In this document: piece after piece, positions 50,119 to 60,534 of the stretch
How the letters are laid out: each line of letters starts with the position of its first letter
How positions within the stretch are numbered: position 1 is the stretch's first letter
NCBI GenBank assembly: GCA_003640385.1
Contig: RCAB01000024.1
Coordinates: 186,001-250,000, forward strand
Source: Setaria digitata
Lineage: Eukaryota > Nematoda > Chromadorea > Rhabditida > Setariidae
DNA: 64,000 nt
Direction: 5' to 3'
Position numbers and translations under genes: made by a program
Notes under the pieces: generated by a model
What the model was told of the DNA's origin: nothing
The model's database searches: none
The model's input: the letters and a program-made list of their open reading frames with translations, nothing else

Positions 50119-50933
50119 ATGATGCCATCCTCAGTAAATAAAATTGAAGAAATATATATTATATATATATATAAAAGAAGCAAATTTTTCATAATACCTC
50201 AAGTTGTAAGACGTGAAGCAATATCAACACAGCTCCAAAGAACGAAAACTGTGGGCAGTACTAGGGGACTCCGGACCAGTATACCATGCACCTGTAAAAA
50301 TGAGTCTCATAACAGGAATAGAAGTTCATTAGTCAGTTTAGTCAATATGTGAGTACATTTAAGCAGTTGTTTGATTTACTATATATGTATAAATCCATAA
50401 GATAAGTGTGATGATATGCAGTAGTGTTGCCCTCCTTTCATCGAAAACGTCTCAACTCTATGCTTTTTAACTGCTATTGATGAGTTTATACATTTAAGCT
50501 CAGATAATTCTCCTCAGTGTTCAGCCTTTTTTGGTTAGCTATAAACAAACCAAAGAGAGTGTTGATTTCATACGCATGACACATCAATCAGAGGTAAAAA
50601 AGTAATCACGACAGAGTTATTGTATAGCTCATACTCACCTTGCCACACCCAAAAATCCACCGAAGCACCATCCGGTGACAAAGCAAATGACACAAACCAA
50701 GTTGTCAACAATCAGTCCGAGTGGTATCGCAGTTGCACCACGGTGACACAAACATCCCCACCAATTACGGGTCATATGAAATCTCCACTAGTAAATACAG
50801 CGATAACACCCGAGCATGAATCACACAGGAATATTTAAAAATTATACCAAATGCATTCTTATAGTGAACAGGAGGTATAGCACACATAGACCGACCGAAG
50901 CCTCTTGCGCAGGATTTCAACGACATTAGTTAT
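50119..50933 (+). CDS. unrecognised Ser/Thr-rich protein, tentative three-exon gene
   Basis: Three segments join in phase. The first is 50119 (ATG ATG CCA) or an acceptor at 50200, to 50350 before GTGAGT. The second is about 50632 to a GT inside ITGHM at 50769. The third is 50867 to TAG at 50931-50933. The product is polar, without membrane segments: VVRREAISTQLQRTKTVGS, then SYSPCHTQKSTEAPSGD, then NRRYSTHRPTEASCAG. The composition is protein-like and the phases of all three agree, which is the main support. I recognise no domain. Further open frames at 50958-51042 and 50905-51171 are also protein-like (NLHPDLLVHIHTRTERAF; VLPPVIPFSSYSVPGKN), so the 3' end may be alternative or the locus may be decaying. 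Confidence 0.35.
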
Positions 50934-51539
50934 TCGGTTGAAATACCGGTTACATAGGAAAAGCAAAATCTCCATCCTGACCTACTGGTTCACATACATA
51001 CCCGAACAGAAAGAGCTTTTGATTACAATCAAATCAAAACACTACTGTGATCATCACTTAGTTTTACCACCTGTTATTCCATTTTCCTCATACAGTGTTC
51101 CAGGAAAAAATCACGACAAATCATCTCCTTCCTCAATCGTTCCTCAGAAAACCATTCAATATTTTTCTTAAAACTGATTTCTAGACCAATCAGAGAAACA
51201 AGTAAGTTCATATTGCTGGGAATTTGAAATTTATTCCGCGAAAAACAGAACATCCCATAAAATCATTCAAACCTTCAGATCAATAAGTTGATTTTGAAAA
51301 CACCGTCTTACGTAAATCATCCGAGAAATACATGATAGTCACAATGCTAGAACTAAAAGGCTATAACGCGGCTTATCCAAATTTAACGGCAACAAAGTTG
51401 ACAATTCAAGAACACGTGTTACTCTTCCATTACATTTCAAACATAAAAAATTAAAGCCAGCTTCCTTTACATACATGCCACATTATCAAAAGTTAAAGGT
51501 TTCAATGTGGAATAAAAATGGAATAAAAAGTTAGCACAT

Positions 51540-54500
51540 TTACAATTGGTTAAGTACACGAGATCGGCTGGCAACAGCAACTCTGGATCTTTTTCTAGCA
51601 ATAGTACCCCACTCGACACAATATTTTGGAAGTTTTCTATCCACTGGATTTGATAAATGCTTCACTGTTCCAACATCCATGACGAGCATCGTGACACTTG
51701 TATCAATTAAATTTAAACGCACTTTTGTATCACCATTTTTAAACCGATGCACCTACAAATTTCTAATCATTACCATATTTTAGAATAATTTTCAGCGCAA
51801 TTATTTACTAGATTTAATTCAAAATTTAGTGATATAAAACAAGATTAACCTGATTAGCTAGGCAATGCAAAAATATTACAGAAGCCTTACTTGATAATGG
51901 AGAAAGGCATCTACTCAAAGCAAGAGTCAATAAAACACCGAACAGTTAAAAACATGCCAAACAAAAAATTAGGGATCTCACCGCGTAATCTGGCGAACGC
52001 CATTCAATCGAATCATCACTTGCAATATAACTAGCGTACGAACCATCTAAGCGATAGCACGAAGTTTGGGTTGCTCGATGTTCTGTTTCTGCTTCTCCAC
52101 GTCCCCTGACCCGAACTCTACCATCCAGTTCGTAACTAAAATATTACTTTAAAGAAAAAAGATACACAGGAGTAAAACCAACCGCTTGCTTTAATAAAAC
52201 TAAAAAGAAGCCAAAATCCTATTTCTCGTCCTTCATTCAACTTTTTTTTTGAAGGAGGAATAGATGCGAAATCCTTATTTGAAAAAAAAAAGAGATGTTT
52301 TGAATAAAAAGCCTAGTTTTAATAAAAAAAACAAGGAGGAAAATTTTTTTTAAAAGCATACATTTCGACGCGCACAGAACCTGATTTATCTCTGATGATT
52401 TCTATACGACGTCCATTAGGTATCACCAAAGTAGTTTCACCACTTTCCCGATAAATTTCTAACTGACCAGTTAAAAAGTGTCGAACAAGCAACTTCCCTT
52501 CACCTACTTCAAGGGTTGTTGCACCAGCTTGGCCGTAATAATTGATCTGGAAGTAAAGATGAAGCAAAACTAACAAATAAAAGACCTTCCTAAGAGAAAC
52601 TAAGCAACTAGCAACTAAAGCCGGCTACCAGTAGTTTCGTTTCATTATACTTATTTACAACAGCGGAAATCATAAATTTGAGTAGCGACAATTTTTGTGT
52701 TATCTAAACCGATGAAGTAATATTTAACATGATGGTCATTCTGTAGAAGTCACATATAAATTACAACTTGAAATGACCTGATAAAGTTTGCTTGAATGTA
52801 TCCAGCGAGTATCTGTATTGCTATATTCATAAAAATGACAACCACAATGTGTTACAGTGTAGATAGTAAAATCTTTCTCACTGCGAAACAGTGATGCTTT
52901 TCCAATCATATTATTTTCGGTTAGAATTAACTGCTGCAAAAAAATGAATTTTTACTTTATAAGAAACAATAACACATTTCTCACTTTGTAATTTGAATAA
53001 TGTAACAAAAAATTTTCAAAAAGCAAAACAAAAATGTAGTAAACCATATCAGAATTTGCAGTATTTGGCACAGGTTCTGCAGAAATTGGTGGAGAAAAAG
53101 AAGCCATTGTTGCGAGAGGTTCGTTCCATCGAACATTCTTTCCTAAACGTGCTGGTGCTATTCCTTGTTCAACAACTGCGATATCTTCACTATCGCTAAG
53201 TGTGTCTGTATTTTCGACGACATTAGCAGTATCTTTCATTCTATTTGGAACATTAATAATCTGTAATTCATCATGAAATCGTTATTAAACCATTCTTACA
53301 CTTTCAAAGTTTAACATTCAATATTACATAATCCGAATCATAGTTTCTGTATTTCAGGTTTAAGTCTTAATAATATTTTTAAGTAACATCATAGAGTAAT
53401 AGGGATGTTTTCTACAGAAATAAGTAAACAACAGTTTATTCAAAAATTTAATAAATAACGAAAACACGGTAGAAAGCAATTGCTTCTCTTACCTGGCTAA
53501 CATTCCTTCTACTATGAGTTGAATTTTTCATGAGAAATTCGTTGTTCTGTGAAGTAAGATCTTTTGTAGCTGCCGTAACAGCAGCACTTTTTGCTGCTCG
53601 GGCAACTGCTTGAGCAGAAAGAGCATTTTCAGCTACGCGACCCCGAAATGCTGCTTTGCTCTTCTAAAAACATTTTTAAAATGGGATAACAGATGAATTC
53701 GCCTCGTCACCTTTCTACCACCTTTCTTCACTATCTTCGATCATTTGTTTAGTGACTGATCACTTGTTTAATTCATATTTATTTCAACTTAAGGAAAGGA
53801 TTAAGGCGAAAGTTCGATAATTTTTGTTTTACGAATTTAGAATAAGTCACTGCTGACTGCTACGATTTCTGCTTTGAGAATCAATTTAATTTTTACAATT
53901 TATGCCTAAGATACTGCATGACGCTAATATTTACAGCCCAGCAGAAATACTTAGTTTTCTTAAAACATTTATGAAATATTTTCATCATACACAACCGCGA
54001 AATGCAATACATACCGCAATGATTGTAATTCGTTTCTCCAAACGTGCTTTATCGCTCTTCAGTTGCTCAATGATGTCATTTTTTTCTTTCAAAGCTATGT
54101 TACTTTTCCTGATTTGCGTCCTCAACTCACTGCGCTGTTGTTCAAAATCCCGCACCACTACACGAAGATCCCTAATCTAAAAATATTTTTAGAGGTTTTT
54201 ATTTTAGTTATAAAACAATCTGGGCTATAGAAATTTTCAAATTTCTCAGATAAGAGCTTAAAAATAATTTACTCGTCAAGACATTTAATACCCATCATTT
54301 AGCAAACTAACAACAATGAAGTAAGTTGAACAATTTATCATTCTTTTGATAAAATATAATTACAGTAGAATTATCCAAAATAACGTGAGCGAAATATAAG
54401 TTTACTACTGACCTGTTCCTTCAGGAGATTTACGAAATCACTATCACTACCATCTTTTTTTTTCTGCCGTCGATTCAGGAGAGCATTTTCTTGTTTTAAA

Positions 54501-57202
54501 CGTTCAAGATCAGCATTCCGAATTTTCTCTGCTTCTTCTAATAAAGCAAGATTTTCCTGTCGTATTTGTTTGTCTTCTTCCAAATGCAAAATGCGCTTTT
54601 TCAATTCATTCACCTGCTGATGAAAATATTCCTTTTCTTGTAGTGCTTCATCGAAAATTTCTTCCAGCTAAAGCTTTTGTACAGTGCATTTGAAGTTCAT
54701 CCGGAAGACTTATGGAAGATGCAAATATTTCAACATAAGAGCACATTTCATGCACAACACCAAAAAAAAAAACATGGAATGACAGATTCAAATTCATGCT
54801 GAAGGTTTCAGAATTCAATATCCATGGATTAACTACAAAGCACGATAACAAAATCAAGCAAACCACAACAATTTAGTTAATATATTATAAGGAGAAAACA
54901 AAGAAAATTAATAATAAAGCTGCACGAAAACAGACTTCTTAGACGAATTCATTTCCATTTTTGAAACAAGCAACGAATTCTAAATTTAATTTATTATGTA
55001 CAAAAGTCCTGGCAAATCTATTACTGATATATTCTACAAAAAAGGATGGTGAGCTTTAACTTCAGAAGGACTCTAAATTCTTGTTTAGATTCGTTTTATT
55101 ACATCCTTCCACATTTATTTAATCTTTTTTTTTTTTTAAAGGAAATGCATACTCTTTCATACTCCTGATGACGATTCTCGTTAGCAATATCCATATGAGC
55201 AATGAGATCCCTTAACTGTTTTGCAAGATTCTGTTCCGCTTTATTATCTTCGATGAGTTCCTTCACCATCTGTAAACAAATTTCTGTAGTTTAACCAAGA
55301 TTTACTTTATTATCAATTATTCCAAAAGTTTTTAGGAAATAAATCCAGAAGTCCAAAGAATCTTTACATGCTCACTAATACCTAGGAATACTATGCTCTG
55401 TTAAAAAAAAAAAAAAAAAGAAAAAACAAATTTTCTTTGCTTATTCACAAAATATCCGTATTTAAAAAAAAAAGAGGAACTTTCGATAGTGAAATAATTC
55501 TACTTTTGTTTCTGAAGTATTTTCAAAATTGGGGTTTTCCAAAGACTTTTCCAGCAATATTGCATTCTTTTCTTCTGCATTATTTCCAACTTGCTTTACA
55601 TATGCGTAAACACGCTCCGCTTTCTGTAAGAATCTTGGCATGATCTCCATTTTTTTTATTCCAAGTATGCGATAAAAACATGCAAATAAATAAATTTGAC
55701 CTCGTTAGACATATACGGTAATATTTCTCGTACAGCATGCCATCTTTTATATGCTTCTGAAATGATAACTGTCATTAGAATGTAAATGCAAGACAATCCT
55801 TCACCTTTATCAGAATTTGTAAATTTAAATCGTTCTTAGTAAGATAGAACAAAATGAGGACACGATTTCCTTACGTTTTTGTGATCTTTTCTGCAAATCG
55901 ATAAAACGGGTTCCACTTGAAATCCGTCCCAACATCCCATTTGAGTTTGTAGCTGATGAAGAAGATTCCCCATTAGCTGAGATCGATTCAACAGGAAAAA
56001 ATTCCTAAGTAACCAAGAAGATAAACTAAATAAACTGTTGTCCATATAGTTGCATAGGGATTCAACCGAGTTACCGTTTTCTTGTTCGCTTCCGTTGCAA
56101 ACTCGCTGATAACTTGCCGCCAATGGCGCGACCTTGTGCCATCAGTGTCCTGAGAGTTGTCTGACGTCTCAGATGAAATTACATCGAGTAGTGGAGTTCT
56201 TATGCTTTCGATTTCCTCTGTAATCTAATCTCTTCTAATTTTATATACTCATACTTGCTGTGTAATTACTATTTACTAACTACATTTGTTAGAGAATAAG
56301 TATTACCTAACCATTTAGATCAACTGACTTTTTTTTTTATTGCTTCTCTATAGCATCTAGAAAGATTAATTTTAATCTGAAATAGACCCTTAATCAAATA
56401 CAATCGGGAATCAAGTCAACAGAGAAATATGAACGAATTTTCACTTAAATACTACAATTTATACTACCCATAGCTGATAACTGCATAATCATATCACTAA
56501 ATGTGTTTTATAAATACAAATGCAATAAAAGTTGAATGAAGAAGTAAATAAAAAGAGAAATAAGCGAACTACTTAAATAAATGAAACAAATAGTTGAACA
56601 GATAAATTAGTTAACTGATTAAATAAAACATAAATAAACGAACAAAAAAAGAAATAAATTAGTTAATTAAATGTGTAAGTGAAATAAGTAAATGAATACA
56701 TAGATTAAACAAATGAATAAAAAATTTAACTGATCAAACAAATCAAATGAATAAATAAATAAATATATATATATATATATATTTTTAATATGTATGTTAA
56801 AGTATACATATATTAAAATATATATATATATATTAAAATATATATATATATATTAAAATATAATAAATATAAAAATATAAATATAATATATATATATTAA
56901 AATATATATATATATATATATATTAAAATATATATATATTAAAATATTATATATATATATATTAAAATATATATATATATATATATATATTAAAGTACAT
57001 ATATATATTAAAATATATATATATATTAAAATATATATATATATTAAAATATATATATATATAAATATATATATTAATTTATTTATTTATACATTTCACT
57101 TACTCATTTAATTAACTAATTTATTTCTTTTTTTGTTCGTTTACTTATTTTATTTAATCAATTAACTAGTTCGTTTATTTTATTTGTTTGATTAACTATT
57201 TA

Positions 57203-57234
<32 letters not shown>

Positions 57235-58125
57235 CCATTCATTCATTCAAAACTATTCAAGTTACGAATCGCGAATTAAAAGATAGATAACAGTTAAAAA
57301 AGTAAGTACCTTTTTGTGCGAAGTGATCTTTATCAACAATTTTTGACTCTGGTGAAATCGTACTGACTCCATTCGTTGAAAAAGTACTCAGATCATGAAT
57401 TACAGACGGTGCATCACGACTGGTTTGAATTTCTAAATTTGCGAAATGAAGGTAGCAAAAAAAAAAAAACAAGTCTAAAAAACCATCCAGCATTAATAAG
57501 TTTTCTAATATTAGTGAAAGCTCTAATGATAAACCAGATGAAGCTGCTGAATTACTGCTACTGCAATTAGTGACATCTATGACAACTGATTCAACACCAA
57601 TGTCCTTCCTATTACTATTTGGACTGAGCACCACCGAACAAGCGTCTTCTGGACAGCCGCTATCTGCTGTGCCAGCTGTATATGGGCGATTTGAATCGTG
57701 CACTTCACATTCACCTGAAGAAGTTCCAAAAAAATTTCAACCTAATTAAACTTCATTTTCGAAAACAATGCAGCATGCTGCAAATTACTGGTGACGACCA
57801 GTATTTCGAACTTTTAGAATGAATTTATCGATGAAGACGAAATATTTCGCAACAAACTTCCAAAGTTTCTCAACTTACTAGCGCGAATTTGTCCATCGCT
57901 TGAAATATCTGACGAAGTTAAATGTTGTTGCTCTAGAATGCATTTTCTTGTTGGATAATGTATTTTTTCCTATAATTATTGAGTAATTTGAAGTAACAAC
58001 AATGGGATGTGACAGGTTTAGAAGAATTTAATTCAGATGGTTAATTCAATAATATGATATCCTACCATCAGTCGTCCAGTAACACCACTGCGTTTTCTTA
58101 AAAATGGTTTTGGCGGCAATGCCAT
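51540..58125 (-). CDS. sas-4: SAS-4 / CPAP centriole assembly protein
   Basis: Exons, 5' to 3': 58066-58125, 57880-57969, 57310-57714, 56080s-56217, 55875-55976, 55701-55756, 55504-55623, 55153-55269, 54413-54667, 54015-54176, 53493-53663, 53045-53260, 52778-52933, 52362-52546, 51982-52135 and 51540-51752. The start is [14 protein letters not shown]; a disordered Ser-rich segment and long coiled coils follow (for example [20 protein letters not shown]). The C-terminal G-box/TCP domain contains [37 protein letters not shown] and [20 protein letters not shown]. It aligns with the human CPAP segment that reads VIYYYAAAQTTHTTYPEG. SAS-4 builds and limits centriolar microtubules and binds STIL/SAS-5 through this domain. 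Joins from 55875 to the end are consistent in phase. The N-terminal joins are less certain: two donors at exon 2 and one phase conflict near 56080. A 51-base in-frame segment at 57433-57483 may be a tiny intron. Confidence 0.85.
56560..57235. repeat. long imperfect palindrome around an (AT)n / TATATTAAAA core
   Basis: Inside the SAS-4 intron 56218-57309, 56635-56684 and 57094-57143 are reverse complements at 49 of 50 positions. Weaker complementarity continues outward on both sides, where TTAGTTAACTGATTAAATAA on the left faces TTATTTAATCAATTAACTAG on the right. The centre (about 56760-57070) is a degenerate array of TA runs and TATATATTAAAATA units. The whole could fold into a hairpin of well over 100 bp. 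Tetranucleotide AAAT/TAAA stretches on the left arm suggest it grew by slippage. Confidence 0.85.
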
Positions 58126-58578
58126 AGAGAATTAAATCAGATTACCTTAAAATATTGTCATATGTAAATGATGGAGCGCCTCGAATATGTTTTTAAAGTG
58201 ATATAGATGAGTGGAGCTGACTACCTGCACAATTTGAAAATATTACCACCCAAACAGTACACAAAACGTTAAAGGAAGTGTTGTAGAGAGTGAAAAATTC
58301 TAGTAACAAGCTACTCGATGGTGAACATTTCAGAAAAGAATGCCTAAAATATTACCACTGTCTATTCAACCAAATCCCTGACTCGTTCTTACCAGCCTTC
58401 CTAATCCATTTACAGCGAGAACAGACCAACCGTGCATAACTACTCGGCCAAATGAAAGGAACGTTTTATAGAGGTGGAACGTGCAGTATTGCTGGGGCTC
58501 CTCGCAGTGGGAGTATTTGCCAGTGGTTTATTGGAGTGACTTAGATATGTTGAAGTGTACTTGTTCTTTTCAGTACTG

Positions 58579-59099
58579 ATGGCAAATACCAACACGGAAG
58601 CTAGCCGGTCATCGGAAACTTCTTCAACCGTGCACCAGCATCCGTCGACCTCTCTTGAAAGGTTTGAGATAATTTATATTGCTGCTTGAAAGATGTATCA
58701 AAATCCTTGTTTATCAGAGCAAAATGGTGGTGTTCTTCTGTACCTTTGTGCTTTTTTTCAATCACATAATTCGAACTATTTGTTGCTAATAACATCGGGC
58801 ATTGCTAGACAGCCCCTTTACTGAAAATGTTGGCATGCCTGAAATCATGTTTCAGAAGGAGACGTTTACATGCTGATCAACGTGCACAACTCATGTACCG
58901 GAGAATTGCAACAGAGAAGGAAGCCGAAAAAAAAAGGCGCCTTTTGGAAAGAGAAAAGAGACAGAAAAAATTGCAAGAGTATACTTCGATTAAACGAAAA
59001 ATGAATAAGGCATTATCAAAACGGAATAAACGAGGGCAGCCAAATCTTAACGCCCAAATAGAAGTTTTGCTGGAGAAAATTGAAAAACGAATAGAATAA
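58579..59099 (+). CDS. FYV7/CCDC59-like ribosome biogenesis protein (tentative)
   Basis: Two exons, 58579-58661 and 58856-59099, give 108 residues. The join is in phase (GAAAG|GTTTGA ... TTTCAG|AAGG). The N-terminus is Ser/Thr-rich (MANTNTEASRSSETSSTVHQ). The rest is a highly charged helix (AEKKRRLLEREKRQKKLQEY) ending NKRGQPNLNAQIEVLLEKIE. A charged coiled coil followed by a short RGQPN-type C-terminal motif resembles FYV7/TAP26 (CCDC59), small nucleolar pre-18S processing factors. I rest this on memory of the motif, so it is moderate. Starting at an internal ATG (58827) is possible but would ignore the acceptor. TTGTTCTTTTCAG ends at 58573, five bases before the ATG, and looks like a spliced-leader acceptor. 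RPP21 follows 0.3 kb downstream. Confidence 0.6.
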
Positions 59100-59411
59100 T
59101 CATGATCCTCTCACTGTTGTCTCATGCTTTTTTCATACTTTGTTTTTTGTTCCCAAACCAATTTATAAAACATTTTATTTCAAAATATGGTCGCTTTGAT
59201 ATTTTGATTTCCAGATCTTGATTGTATATTTCTCTTTAATATTTTCTAGCTATTCAACAAACAATTCCTAGAAATTTTGGATACAACTGATGTTAGTGAG
59301 ACGGATGAGACGAATTCTTATTTTTACTTCGCTAACAGCATTTGTAGCAACACTGAATCATATACTCGTTTGTTCAGTTTGTGGTTTGATTCAAATTCGA
59401 TTGGTGGCTTC

Positions 59412-60149
59412 ATGAAAGACGGAAAGACAAAGTCACCCAAACCAAATGAATTCCATTATCGATGTAATTATCTTTATAAGGCAGCAACTCTACTCTCTTC
59501 ACGTAAGTTTTCGTCGATGTTTGTTAAATTTCAAATGTAAGTCCGAAGAATTCCCGAATTCAAGCACTTTGGTTTTAGAGTCATCTAATGAGAATGGGTT
59601 GGAAACGCTTAGTAGACTTTATCTCCATGAAATGAAAGAACTGTGCTTAGTTGAAATGATACGACTGGAAAAGGATTTTGCCCGTACGATCTGTAAGCGC
59701 TGCAAGAACGTTTTTGTAGCGCGTCTCGATGGCACACAGTCAATTGCAGTCAGGTAAATATTGAGCTTCCACGATTACGTAAATAAATTCTGAATTCCTC
59801 ATTTCATTTACATATGTGAGCCAGTGGGTATTTTTAAATGCAAGAAATGTTCTTGTAGATTCTGAAATAGATGGGCCAGAAGTAGTATTATCTCGCTTCA
59901 TGAAAGACTCTGAATTTTTTTCCTTTTGTGAACAGTACACTCTATATTCTTTAAAGAGAAATTCGATAAGCTTTCAGACTTAAGAAAAAGAAACAAATGG
60001 TAAGGATATGTCTTAATTGCGGGGATGAAAAATATTTCCTAAGAAACAGCAGATATCTCTCTCGAAGTGAACAAAATCAACTGCAGTTAGAAACTGAGAA
60101 GCAACAAAAAATACCAGACAACCAAGTCTGTCATGAAAACCTTCGTTAA
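59412..60149 (+). CDS. RPP21: RNase P/MRP subunit RPP21 (Rpr2 family)
   Basis: Three exons, 59412-59502, 59579-59753 and 59978-60149, give 145 residues, close to the family length. After MKDGKTKSPKPNEFHYR comes the N-terminal helix NYLYKAATLL, then LSRLYLHEMKELCLVEMIRL and ARTICKRCKNVF. The first CXXC (CKRC) pairs with the second (RICLNCGDEKYFLRNSRYL) to form the zinc ribbon of the Rpp21/Rpr2/Rpp29-associated fold. The subunit binds the catalytic RNA and helps mature tRNA 5' ends (RNase P) and pre-rRNA (MRP). The frame is open upstream of 59412, but this ATG matches the family start. The second intron must be 59754-59977: an earlier acceptor at 59820 gives an open frame that lacks the second CXXC. 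The partner 300 bp upstream is also a ribosome/RNA gene. Confidence 0.88.
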
Positions 60150-60534
60150 ATATAAAACAACTGTTTAAGATTTGCTCTTTGTGGAAGTTATTCTGTTTTC
60201 GTCTTACTTTATGAATTAAAAAATGTTCCAAAAAGAATTAGTGCGAAAACTAGACCTGAAGTCACTGTGGGAGAACTAAGGCTGTGATTTAGAACTAATT
60301 TTCTTAAGAATTTGGAAAGAACCGCGAAGAAATTTTCAGTCAACTATTTTACGAGTCTCATTAAATACTTGAATCCGACAGCTGATACGGGATACAAAGC
60401 ACGGTTTTCAGTATTCGTAGGTGTAGCAAACCACGCACTCCCTCAAAGTTGAAAATGTGAATTATTTCAGTTTTCCGTAGTTGGGAGAACTAGTTATCTC
60501 AGGTAATGAAAATACTCCAAACAATGTCAACTTG
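60150..60534. other. convergent 3' region, RPP21 / WD40 gene
   Basis: About 385 bp between the stop codons of convergent genes, without coding signal. No clear polyadenylation signal is claimed. Confidence 0.5.

Noticed and set aside
59820..59991. Alternative RPP21 third exon from an acceptor at 59819
   Set aside because: It is open and in phase, but it lacks the second zinc-binding CXXC. The acceptor at 59977 restores the family C-terminus.
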